From NCBI RefSeq assembly GCF_012569925.1, contig NZ_CP046204.1:188314-252313 (forward strand): a DNA stretch of 64,000 nt, written 5' to 3'. Position numbers and translations under genes: made by a program. The stretch's first letter is position 1, and each line of letters begins with the position of its first letter. Positions 20,777-29,533 of this stretch are shown piece by piece. Source of the stretch: Enterobacteriaceae endosymbiont of Donacia cinerea. GTDB taxonomy: Bacteria; Pseudomonadota; Gammaproteobacteria; Enterobacterales; Enterobacteriaceae. The notes beneath the pieces were generated by a model. It had not been told where the DNA came from, did not search any database, and worked only from the letters and a program-made list of their open reading frames with translations.

Positions 20777-21730
20777 TTAAATGCATATAAAATATATAAC
20801 AAACATTTAGTTTATCTAAAATTAGATAATAATTATAATAATCTTTTAGATGCAATTTGGATTGATTTAATAAAACCTGAAAATATTGAAAGAAAGAAAA
20901 TTTATTATTTATTAGGACAAAACTTAGCTACTAGACCTGAATTAGAAGATATAGAAGCATCAGCAAGATTTTTTGAAAATCAAGAAGGATTACATATACA
21001 TTCTTTCTTTTTTTATAAAAATAAAAATGAACATGCTGGTACAACTACAGTTGCATTTACCATTAAAAATGGTAGATTATATACTTTACGAGAAAAAGAA
21101 TTATCTGCCTTTCGTTTATATAGAATACGTATGCATAAACATAATACTATGATTTATGGAAATCCTTATGAATTATTATTAGATATATTAGATACTAAAA
21201 TTGAACAATTAGCTGATGAAATAGAAAATATATATAGTCATCTAGAATTACTTAGTTGTATTATTATGAAAGAACATAAGAATGATCAATTTAATAATGC
21301 ACTTTCTACTTTAGCTGAATTAGAAGATATTGGATGGAAAGTAAGGTTATGTTTAATGGATACACAAAGAGCAGTAAATTTTTTAATGAGGAAAACTAGA
21401 TTACCAAAAATTCAAATAGAACAAGCTAGAGAAATTTCAAGAGATATTGAATCTCTTTTACCTCATAATGAATCATTATTCCAAAAAGTTAATTTTTTAG
21501 TACAAGCAGCAATGGGTTTTATTAATATAGAACAAAATAGAATTATAAAAATTTTTTCATTAGTATCAGTTATTTTTTTACCCCCTACTTTAGTAGCATC
21601 TAATTATGGTATGAATTTTTCTGTTTTACCAGAATTAAAATGGAAATATGGTTATTTATATGCCATTGTTATAATGGTAATTTCAGCTTTAGCTCCTTAT
21701 TTTTATTTTAAAAGAAAAAAATGGTTATAA
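20774..21730 (+). CDS. corA: Magnesium/cobalt transporter CorA
   Basis: CorA is the pentameric inner-membrane Mg2+ channel. It has 318 residues (316 in E. coli) and is among the best-conserved proteins of the window: [18 protein letters not shown] and [20 protein letters not shown] match E. coli with few changes. The N-terminal domain is cytoplasmic. Two transmembrane helices close the protein, the first ending in the YGMN selectivity motif ([15 protein letters not shown]) and the second ending FKRKKWL. It follows uvrD after 88 bp, as in E. coli, and a clear terminator lies about 130 bp downstream. Confidence 0.98.
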   Translation: MLNAYKIYNKHLVYLKLDNNYNNLLDAIWIDLIKPENIERKKIYYLLGQNLATRPELEDIEASARFFENQEGLHIHSFFFYKNKNEHAGTTTVAFTIKNGRLYTLREKELSAFRLYRIRMHKHNTMIYGNPYELLLDILDTKIEQLADEIENIYSHLELLSCIIMKEHKNDQFNNALSTLAELEDIGWKVRLCLMDTQRAVNFLMRKTRLPKIQIEQAREISRDIESLLPHNESLFQKVNFLVQAAMGFINIEQNRIIKIFSLVSVIFLPPTLVASNYGMNFSVLPELKWKYGYLYAIVIMVISALAPYFYFKRKKWL

Positions 21731-21862
21731 TATAAAAATATTTTTTAATATATATAATTTTAATAATTAAAAAAAATAAAATATTTATCAAAATTATATA
21801 AAATATAAATAATTTTAATATTAATTAATAAATATATTTTAAAAAAAATTTAATTTTATTAA

Positions 21863-21905
21863 ATAGGTGAATTAATTATATTATAATTCACCTATATTTT
21901 TTTTT
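21863..21905 (+). terminator. Intrinsic terminator after corA
   Basis: The 12-bp perfect stem ATAGGTGAATTA / TAATTCACCTAT has a 9-base loop and is followed by nine consecutive T residues (21897-21905). This is the best Rho-independent terminator in the window and ends the rpiA-dapF-uvrD-corA direction. Confidence 0.85.
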
Positions 21906-22451
21906 AAAATTTTAAAAATTTTTTCATATTTAATTATGATAAATATATATAAAAATATTTTTTTTAAAATTACATTAAAAATAAAAATTTTTTAAAAATT
22001 AATCATATATAAAATATGATATATTCATTAAATAATAAATTATTTCTATAATTATAAAATTTAATTATCAGAATTTTAAATTACATAAAATTTATTATTC
22101 ATTTATAAAAAATATTTGTAATTTATTAATATTATTTATAATTTTATTTTATTTATATAAAATTTTAAACTTAAATTTTTTTTATTTATTATCTCTTTTT
22201 AATATTAAAAATCTAGTATGATACTTATCATATAATTTTGTAATTTTAATAAATTTATTAAATAATTATTTATATAATTATTCATTTTAATCAAAATAAT
22301 ATTTTAGAAAATTAGTTTTATATAATTAATTAATTATTTTAAATATTTTACAAAAATATTTTTATAAATTATATTTTCATATATTAATATATATTTTTTT
22401 ATATTATTTAAAAATAAAATAAGTATTATTTTATTTAAATTCGAGATTATC
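21906..22451. other. Long non-coding gap before sucA
   Basis: These 546 bases of almost pure A/T hold no open frame longer than a few dozen codons, no tRNA and no recognisable remnant of sdhCDAB, which precedes sucA in E. coli. A TATGAT hexamer at 22217-22222 could be a -10 element for sucAB, but no good -35 accompanies it. I see nothing else. Confidence 0.6.
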
Positions 22452-25163
22452 ATGAATAATTATTATTTTAAAAAAAATATTTCATATGAAAATATTTTAT
22501 ATATTGAAAAATTATATCAAAATTTTTTAATAAATCCTAATTTTGTAAATAAAGATTGGTATGATATTTTTATAAATTTTCAGAAAAAAAATAAAAATTT
22601 AGATACAAATGATAAATTAAAAAAAAAATTTTTTTATAAAGAAAAAATTTTAATAGAAAAAATTAATCAATTAATAAATAATTTTAGAAATTTAGGACAT
22701 TATGATGCAAATATAAATCCATTAATTTTAAATAAAAAAAAATTAAATAATATTTTACAATTACCAAATTATTATTTTAATGAAAAAGATTTAGAAAAAA
22801 AAATTACATTAAATAATTTAGTTAAAAATAAAAAAATAATTGATATTTATGATTTTTTTAAAAAAAAATATTGTCATTCTATAGGTATAGAATATGCTCA
22901 TTTATTAGATAATGAAAAATATTGGATACAAAAAAATATAGAATTTACACAATGCAAGTTTCATTTAAAAGAAAAAAGAATGTTTTTAGAAGAATTAATT
23001 GCAACAGAAATTTTTGAAAAAAATATAGGAAAAAAATTTCCAGGAGCTAAAAGATTTTCTTTAGAAGGTTGTGATGTTTTAATTCCTTTAATTAAAGAAA
23101 TAATCCGTTATACAAGTACATTAAAAAATAAAACAAAAAAAATAATTTTTGGTATGGCACATAGAGGTAGATTAAATTTTTTAGTAAACATAATGGGTAA
23201 AAAAATTCAAGATATAATTAATGAATTTTCAAATATTTTATTTAAAGAAAATAATATAGATGATGTAAAATATCATTTAGGTTATTCTTCTATTATTGAA
23301 ATAAACAAACAAAAAATAGAATTACAATTAGCATTTAATCCCTCTCATTTAGAAATCATTAATAGTATTACTATGGGTATAGCTAGATGTCAAAATGATA
23401 TTTTAAAAAAAAAACATACTTATATTTTACCTATTAGTATACATGGCGATGCATCTTTTAGTGGTCAAGGGGTAATACAAGAAATTTTAAATTTATCTCA
23501 AACTAGAGGATATAGAGTTGATGGTACTATTCATATTATTATTAATAACCAAATTGGTTTTACTACATCTAAAATTATCGATATGAGATCTAGTTATTAC
23601 TGTACTGATATAGCAAAAATGATTCAATGTCCTATTTTTCATGTAAATGCCGATGATTTAGAAAGTGTTATATTTATAACAAGATTAGCAATTAATTATA
23701 GAAATATCTTCCATAAAGATGTTTTTATTGATCTAGTTTCATATAGAAGACATGGTCATAATGAAATAGATGACCCATTTATCACACAACCACTAATGTA
23801 TAGTTATATTAAAAATCATAAAAAAATACAAGATTTATATTTTCATCAATTATTATCAGAAAATATTATAAATAATCAAAAAAAAATAGATTTATATCAA
23901 AAATATCAAAATTTATTTAATAAAAATAAATGCTTTATTAAAACATATAATATTTTTATTAAAGAAAAATATAAAGAAAAAATATATAAGAATATAAAAA
24001 TTAATGAATTAAAAAAATTACTTTTTAAAATTAGTACTTTCCCAAAAAATTTTAATATTCATCCTATAGTAAAAAAAATTTATTTAGATAGAATTATGAT
24101 GAGTAAAGAAGAAAAAAAATTAGATTGGGGTGCAGCAGAAAGTTTAGCATATGCAAATATTTTAACTCAAGGAATATCTTGTCGTTTATCAGGAGAAGAC
24201 ATTAAAAGAGGTACTTTTTCTCATAGACATGCTGTTATATATGATCAAAACAATGGAATTTCATATATACCTTTAAAAAATATTCAATTACAACAAGGTA
24301 ATTTTTATATTTATAATTCTATTTTATCTGAAGAAGCAGTTTTAGGTTTTGAATATGGTTATTCTTTAAATAATATTATAACAATATGGGAAGCACAATT
24401 TGGTGATTTTATTAATGGAGCACAAATTATTATAGATCAATTTATTAGTTCTGGAGAAAAGAAATGGAATTATAAAAGTGGATTAATAATTATTCTTCCA
24501 CATGGACATGAAGGACAAGGACCAGAACATTCATCATCAAGAATAGAAAGATTTTTACAATTATGTGCTGAAAAAAATATGAAAATTTGTATTCCTTCTA
24601 ATGCAGCTCAAATGTATCATTTATTATGTGAACATGCATTCAATTCTATAAAAAAACCACTTATTATAATTTCTCCAAAATCTCTTTTAAGACATCCATT
24701 AGCTTGTTCTTCATTAAAAAATTTTGTAAATAATTATTTTAAACTAATTATAGATGAAATAGATATACAAATAAATATGAAAAATATTCAACATATTATT
24801 TTTTGTTCTGGAAAAATATATTATGATTTATTAGAACATAGAAATATTACAAAAAATAATAATAATATTATTATTAGAATAGAACAATTATACCCATTTC
24901 CAAAAAAAAAATTACAAAAAATAATTAAAAAATATACAATAGTAAAAAAATTTTTTTGGTGTCAAGAAGAACCTAAAAATCAAGGAGCATGGATATATAT
25001 ACAAAATTGTTTTAAAAATAAATTAGATTGTAATATTAATTACATCGGAAGAAACAAATCTGCTTCAACTGCAACAGGATACTTTACTATTTATAAAAAA
25101 CAACAACAAAAAATAATAAATTCTGTTTTTAATATTAATAAAAATAAAAAAATTAGTTTATAA
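22452..25163 (+). CDS. sucA: 2-oxoglutarate dehydrogenase E1 component
   Basis: SucA is the ThDP-dependent decarboxylase of the 2-oxoglutarate dehydrogenase complex. It has 903 residues (933 in E. coli), the shortening mostly in the N-terminal and inter-domain regions. Recognisable parts are FGMAHRGRLNFLVNIMGK, the ThDP motif HGDASFSGQGVIQEILNLS, SYRRHGHNEIDDPFITQP and LPHGHEGQGPEHSSSRIERF. sucB follows after 9 bp. The complex needs the E3 subunit Lpd, encoded at 35782. With sucCD missing from its usual place, the succinyl-CoA made here is available for methionine and lysine synthesis. Confidence 0.97.
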   Translation: MNNYYFKKNISYENILYIEKLYQNFLINPNFVNKDWYDIFINFQKKNKNLDTNDKLKKKFFYKEKILIEKINQLINNFRNLGHYDANINPLILNKKKLNNILQLPNYYFNEKDLEKKITLNNLVKNKKIIDIYDFFKKKYCHSIGIEYAHLLDNEKYWIQKNIEFTQCKFHLKEKRMFLEELIATEIFEKNIGKKFPGAKRFSLEGCDVLIPLIKEIIRYTSTLKNKTKKIIFGMAHRGRLNFLVNIMGKKIQDIINEFSNILFKENNIDDVKYHLGYSSIIEINKQKIELQLAFNPSHLEIINSITMGIARCQNDILKKKHTYILPISIHGDASFSGQGVIQEILNLSQTRGYRVDGTIHIIINNQIGFTTSKIIDMRSSYYCTDIAKMIQCPIFHVNADDLESVIFITRLAINYRNIFHKDVFIDLVSYRRHGHNEIDDPFITQPLMYSYIKNHKKIQDLYFHQLLSENIINNQKKIDLYQKYQNLFNKNKCFIKTYNIFIKEKYKEKIYKNIKINELKKLLFKISTFPKNFNIHPIVKKIYLDRIMMSKEEKKLDWGAAESLAYANILTQGISCRLSGEDIKRGTFSHRHAVIYDQNNGISYIPLKNIQLQQGNFYIYNSILSEEAVLGFEYGYSLNNIITIWEAQFGDFINGAQIIIDQFISSGEKKWNYKSGLIIILPHGHEGQGPEHSSSRIERFLQLCAEKNMKICIPSNAAQMYHLLCEHAFNSIKKPLIIISPKSLLRHPLACSSLKNFVNNYFKLIIDEIDIQINMKNIQHIIFCSGKIYYDLLEHRNITKNNNNIIIRIEQLYPFPKKKLQKIIKKYTIVKKFFWCQEEPKNQGAWIYIQNCFKNKLDCNINYIGRNKSASTATGYFTIYKKQQQKIINSVFNINKNKKISL

Positions 25164-25172
25164 GGATAAAAA

Positions 25173-26348
25173 ATGGATAACATTAATATTATTGTTCCTG
25201 AATTACCTGAATCAATAAATAATGCAATTATAATTAAATGGTATAAAAAACCAGGAGAAAAAGTAAAAATTGATGATATTCTTTTAGAATTAGAAACAGA
25301 TAAAGTAGTATTAGAAATACCATCAACTATTGATGGTATTCTAGAAAAAATTTTAATTAAACAAGGAGAAAAAGTAAAATCACAACAAATTATAGGTATT
25401 TTAAAAAAAGTAAAATTTTTAAAAAATAAAGAAAATAATAATAAAAATATTATTAAACACTCAGAATTTTTTAATTCTATTAAAAATCAAAAAAAATTTT
25501 TAAATAAATTAAATAATTTTAGTCCTTCTATAAGAAGGAATATAAAAAAAAAAAATTTTTCAATAAAAAAATTAAATAATTTTGATAATAAAATTAACTT
25601 AAATTATAAAAATATAAATAATATAAAAGAAAATAAAGAACAATTTTTTAAAAATAATAATTTTGAAAAAAAAAAAATGAGTCCAATAAGAAAATATATT
25701 TCTAAAAAATTAATGGATTCGAAAAATAATACAGTTATGTTAACAACTTTTAATGAAGTTAATATGAAAAAAATTATTAATATAAAAAATAAATATAAAA
25801 GTTTTATTTATGATACTTATAATATTAAACTAGGATTTACTTCTTTTCATATTAAAGCAATTACGCAAGCATTAAAATATTTTAAAAAAATTAATGCATT
25901 TATTGATGGAGAAGATATTATTTATAATAATAATTATAACATCAATATTGCAATTGCAACAGAAAGAGGTTTAATTACACCTATTATTTATAATACAAAT
26001 AAATTATCATTAATAGATATTGAAAAAAAAATTAAAAAATTAATTATAAAAAGTAATAAAAACAAATTATCTGTTGAAGATTTAGTCAGTGGGACATTTA
26101 CCATTACTAATGGAGGAGTTTTTGGTTCTTTAATGTCAACACCTATTATTAATCCACCACAAAGTGCTATATTAGGTATGCATGTTATTAAAGACAGGCC
26201 TATTGTTATAAAAAATAAAATATGTATTATGCCTATGATGTATTTAGCCTTATCATATGATCATCGATTAATAGATGGAAAAGATGCTATAGGATTTCTT
26301 ATGTTAGTAAAAACGTTGTTGGAAGATCCTATAAAATTATTTTTATAA
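25173..26348 (+). CDS. sucB: 2-oxoglutarate dehydrogenase E2 (dihydrolipoyl succinyltransferase)
   Basis: SucB carries the lipoyl arm and transfers succinyl to CoA. It has 391 residues (405 in E. coli). The lipoyl domain (about 1-78) keeps its lysine, Lys44, in [13 protein letters not shown]. The catalytic domain (about 165-391) ends with [17 protein letters not shown] containing the active-site His. The subunit-binding domain between them looks eroded: [14 protein letters not shown] is recognisable, but the following Gly-rich GxGxxGRxxxxDV part is replaced by Asn/Lys-rich sequence. Two 12-A runs lie in this gene. It is 9 bp after sucA and 110 bp before cydA; sucC and sucD, next in E. coli, are absent. 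Confidence 0.95.
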   Translation: MDNINIIVPELPESINNAIIIKWYKKPGEKVKIDDILLELETDKVVLEIPSTIDGILEKILIKQGEKVKSQQIIGILKKVKFLKNKENNNKNIIKHSEFFNSIKNQKKFLNKLNNFSPSIRRNIKKKNFSIKKLNNFDNKINLNYKNINNIKENKEQFFKNNNFEKKKMSPIRKYISKKLMDSKNNTVMLTTFNEVNMKKIINIKNKYKSFIYDTYNIKLGFTSFHIKAITQALKYFKKINAFIDGEDIIYNNNYNINIAIATERGLITPIIYNTNKLSLIDIEKKIKKLIIKSNKNKLSVEDLVSGTFTITNGGVFGSLMSTPIINPPQSAILGMHVIKDRPIVIKNKICIMPMMYLALSYDHRLIDGKDAIGFLMLVKTLLEDPIKLFL

Positions 26349-26458
26349 ATTTTATATAAAATTTATTATTAAAATTTTTTTAACAAAAAGTAATTAAAAT
26401 ATTTTATATTTTATTTTAAAAAATATTATAAATATTTTTAAATATATAAGGATTTATA

Positions 26459-28027
26459 ATGTTTAATGTTATTGATTTATCAAGATTACAATTTGCATTA
26501 ACAGCAATGTACCATTTTATATTTGTACCATTAACATTAGGACTTTCTTTTTTATTAGCTATAATGGAAACAATATATATTGTATCTAAAAATAGAATAT
26601 ATAGAGATATGACACAATTTTGGGGGAAATTATTTGGAATTAATTTTGCCTTAGGAATAGTAACAGGTTTAACTATGGAATTTCAATTTGGAACAAATTG
26701 GTCATATTATTCTCATTATGTAGGAGATATTTTTGGGGCACCTCTAGCTATAGAGGGTTTAGTTGCATTTTTTTTAGAATCAACTTTCGTAGGTCTATTT
26801 TTTTTAGGATGGGATCGTTTAAATAAAACACAACATTTATTTGTAACATGGTTAGTTGCTATCGGATCTAATCTATCTGCTCTTTGGATTTTAATCGCTA
26901 ATGGATGGATGCAAAATCCTATTGCATCTTCTTTTAATTATCAAAGTATGCGAATGGAAATGAATAATTTCTGGAAATTAATTTTTAATCCTACAGCACA
27001 AGTAAAATTTTTTCATACTATAACTGCTGGTTATACAACAGGTTCAATTTTTATTATTGGAATTAGTTCATATTATCTTTTAAAGAAAAGGGATATAGAA
27101 TTTTCTAAAAATTCTATAATTATATCTTCTTGTTTTGGTTTATTTTCTATTCTTTCAGTAATAATATTAGGAGATGAATCAGGTTATCAATTAAAAAATA
27201 CACAAAAAACCAAATTAGCAGCTATTGAAGCAGAATGGGAAACTCAAAAACCACCAGCAGCATTTAATATTATATGTTTACCTAATCAAAAAAAAGAATT
27301 AAATCAATATTCTATAAAAATTCCATATTTACTAGGTATAATTGCTACAAGATCATCTAAAATACCTATTTTAGGTATAAAAGATTTAATTAAAAACAAT
27401 GAATTAAAAATTAAAAATGGACTAAAAGCATTAACTGTTCTTAAAAAAATAAAAAATGGAGATTTAAAAATAAACAATATAAAAATATTTAATAAAAACA
27501 AAAAATATTTAGGATATGGATTTTTATTTCAACAATATTATAAAGATATTTATAATATAAATAATTTACAAATAAAAAAAGTTGCTGAAATGTCAATTCC
27601 GATGATAAGTCCTTTATTTTTTTCTTTTAGAATTATGGTTTTATCTAGTTTTATTTTATTAATTATATTAATAATAGTTTTCTATTATAGTATTATAAAA
27701 AATAATATTGAAAAAAAAAAATATTTATTAAAAATATGTTTATATATAATTCCTTTACCATGGATTGCTTCTGAATTAGGATGGTTTGTTGCTGAATATG
27801 GTAGACAACCCTGGGCTATAAAAGATATATTACCTACATATATGGCTGGATCTTCGTTACAATTAGCAGAAGTATTATTTTCATTAATAACAATTTTTAT
27901 TTTTTATACAATTTTATTAATAATAGAATTATATTTAATGTATAAAATATCTCGTATAGGACCAAGTATTTTAAAAACTGGTAAATACTTTTTTGAAAAA
28001 AATATTAAAAAAAAAAAAATTAATTAG
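26459..28027 (+). CDS. cydA: Cytochrome bd oxidase subunit I
   Basis: CydA carries the three hemes of the quinol-oxidising, oxygen-reducing bd oxidase. Its 522 residues equal the E. coli length. Heme b595 ligand His19 is in TAMYHFIFVPLTLG, the His of heme b558 is in KFFHTITAGYTTG (about 186), and GRQPWAIKDILPTYM is intact. The long Q-loop after the fifth helix is present. It ends in a 13-A run coding for the last lysines. cydB follows after 9 bp. A Shine-Dalgarno AAGGA precedes the ATG. In E. coli, cydAB lies downstream of the suc genes, so the order is conserved with deletions. Confidence 0.98.
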   Translation: MFNVIDLSRLQFALTAMYHFIFVPLTLGLSFLLAIMETIYIVSKNRIYRDMTQFWGKLFGINFALGIVTGLTMEFQFGTNWSYYSHYVGDIFGAPLAIEGLVAFFLESTFVGLFFLGWDRLNKTQHLFVTWLVAIGSNLSALWILIANGWMQNPIASSFNYQSMRMEMNNFWKLIFNPTAQVKFFHTITAGYTTGSIFIIGISSYYLLKKRDIEFSKNSIIISSCFGLFSILSVIILGDESGYQLKNTQKTKLAAIEAEWETQKPPAAFNIICLPNQKKELNQYSIKIPYLLGIIATRSSKIPILGIKDLIKNNELKIKNGLKALTVLKKIKNGDLKINNIKIFNKNKKYLGYGFLFQQYYKDIYNINNLQIKKVAEMSIPMISPLFFSFRIMVLSSFILLIILIIVFYYSIIKNNIEKKKYLLKICLYIIPLPWIASELGWFVAEYGRQPWAIKDILPTYMAGSSLQLAEVLFSLITIFIFYTILLIIELYLMYKISRIGPSILKTGKYFFEKNIKKKKIN

Positions 28028-28036
28028 GTTATTTTA

Positions 28037-29179
28037 ATGTTAAATTACGAATTTTTATGTTTAATTTGGTCAATAATAATTAGTATATTAATTACAGGAT
28101 TTATAATTACTGATGGATTAGATATGGGGGTTGGGATATTATTATTTATAATAGGTAAAAATAATCTTGAACGTAGAATTATGATAAACACTATTGCTCC
28201 TCATTGGGATGGTAATCAAGTATGGTTAATTACAACTGGAGGGGCATTATTTGCAGCATGGCCTATTGTTTATGCGACAATATTTTCTCATTTTTATATA
28301 GCCATGATATTACTATTAATATCATTATTTTTACGACCTATAGGTTTTGAATATAGATCTAAAATTAAAAATAAAATATGGCAAAAAACATGTGATATAT
28401 TTATTTCCATAGGAAGTATAATACCTCCCGCAATAATTGGAATAGCATTAGGTAATATATTAAAAGGTATCCCTTTTTATATTGATGAATATTATCATAT
28501 TTATTCTAAAGGACATTTTTTAAAATTATTTAATTTATCTAGTATTATGATTAGTATAACAACTATAATTTTATTTATAAATCATGCTGCTACTTATTTA
28601 CAAATAAGAATAAAAGATTTTGTTATTAATCATAGATTAAATTTAATTTTAAAAATATCTTCCATATTATTAATAATTTTTTTTACCTTATCATTTATTA
28701 ATATTTTGTTTTTTATAAAAGGTTATAAAATTAATACTCTTATTAATCAAAAAACAAGTATAATTTATAAAAATAATAGTATTTTATATGAAAAAAAAGC
28801 ATGGATGAATAATTTTCAAAATTTTAAATACTTATATTTAATACCTATAATAAGTATTATTTTACCATTTTTAATAATTTTAGCATCTATATATAAAAAA
28901 AAAATAATAACATTTATTTTTTCTATTTTTACTATTATTAGTATGATATCAACTATCGGGATTATAATGTTTCCATTTATTATTCCTTCAAATATAAAAT
29001 ACTATCAAAGTTTAACTATTTGGAATTCTACATCAAGTCAGCTAACATTAAATATAATGTTATATGTAGTAATTATATTTATGCCTATTGTTTTAACTTA
29101 TACTTTTTGGTGTTATAAAAAAATGTTTTTTTATATTAATAAAGAAGAAATTAAAAAAAAATCTGATTTTTTTTATTAA
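28037..29179 (+). CDS. cydB: Cytochrome bd oxidase subunit II
   Basis: CydB is the second membrane subunit of the bd oxidase, partner of CydA. It has 380 residues (379 in E. coli). The N-terminus (LIWSIIISILITGFIITDGL) and the motif IAPHWDGNQVWLITTGGALFAAWP are diagnostic. About eight hydrophobic helices can be traced. It is followed 34 bp later by cydX, so the complete cydABX operon is kept. Confidence 0.97.
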   Translation: MLNYEFLCLIWSIIISILITGFIITDGLDMGVGILLFIIGKNNLERRIMINTIAPHWDGNQVWLITTGGALFAAWPIVYATIFSHFYIAMILLLISLFLRPIGFEYRSKIKNKIWQKTCDIFISIGSIIPPAIIGIALGNILKGIPFYIDEYYHIYSKGHFLKLFNLSSIMISITTIILFINHAATYLQIRIKDFVINHRLNLILKISSILLIIFFTLSFINILFFIKGYKINTLINQKTSIIYKNNSILYEKKAWMNNFQNFKYLYLIPIISIILPFLIILASIYKKKIITFIFSIFTIISMISTIGIIMFPFIIPSNIKYYQSLTIWNSTSSQLTLNIMLYVVIIFMPIVLTYTFWCYKKMFFYINKEEIKKKSDFFY

Positions 29180-29213
29180 AAATTATTTAAAATTTTAAAA
29201 TGGATATAAATTC

Positions 29214-29303
29214 ATGTGGTATTTAATATGGTTATTAATGATATTATTCTCATCTATTCTTACTATTATAATAACCTTAAAAAAAGAATATAAAAAAATA
29301 TAA
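29214..29303 (+). CDS. cydX: Cytochrome bd oxidase small subunit CydX
   Basis: This 29-codon gene follows cydB by 34 bp. The product begins MWYLIWLLMILF, against MWYFAWILGTLL in E. coli CydX (37 residues), forms one transmembrane helix and then ends LKKEYKKI. The glutamate at residue 25 falls at the same position as the first Glu of the E. coli EHVE segment. Position, start and topology make the assignment firm in spite of the small size. The C-terminal tail after the helix is shorter than in E. coli. CydX binds CydA and stabilises the oxidase hemes. Confidence 0.88.
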   Translation: MWYLIWLLMILFSSILTIIITLKKEYKKI

Positions 29304-29474
29304 AAATAAATATTTTAAGATTATTTAATATTAAAATAACAAAAAAATAGTTTATATTTTTTAAAGGAAAATATGTTATAATAAAAAATATTGAGTTTTT
29401 ACTTTATATATTAAAATAATATGATAGATAATATTAGATTATTTCTTTATAAAATAAATATTTGTTAAAATCAA

Positions 29475-29502
29475 TTGACTTAAAATGGATTTTTTTTATA
29501 TT
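29475..29502 (+). promoter_or_regulatory. Putative sigma-70 promoter of parE
   Basis: TTGACT (29475-29480) and TATATT (29497-29502) are separated by 16 bp, each one base from consensus, and would start transcription about 25 bp before the parE ATG. The -35 box contains the only G/C-bearing match in the gap, but A/T richness makes -10 matches cheap. Confidence 0.4.
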
Positions 29503-29533
29503 TTAAATATAAAATTATTATATACTTAATAAA

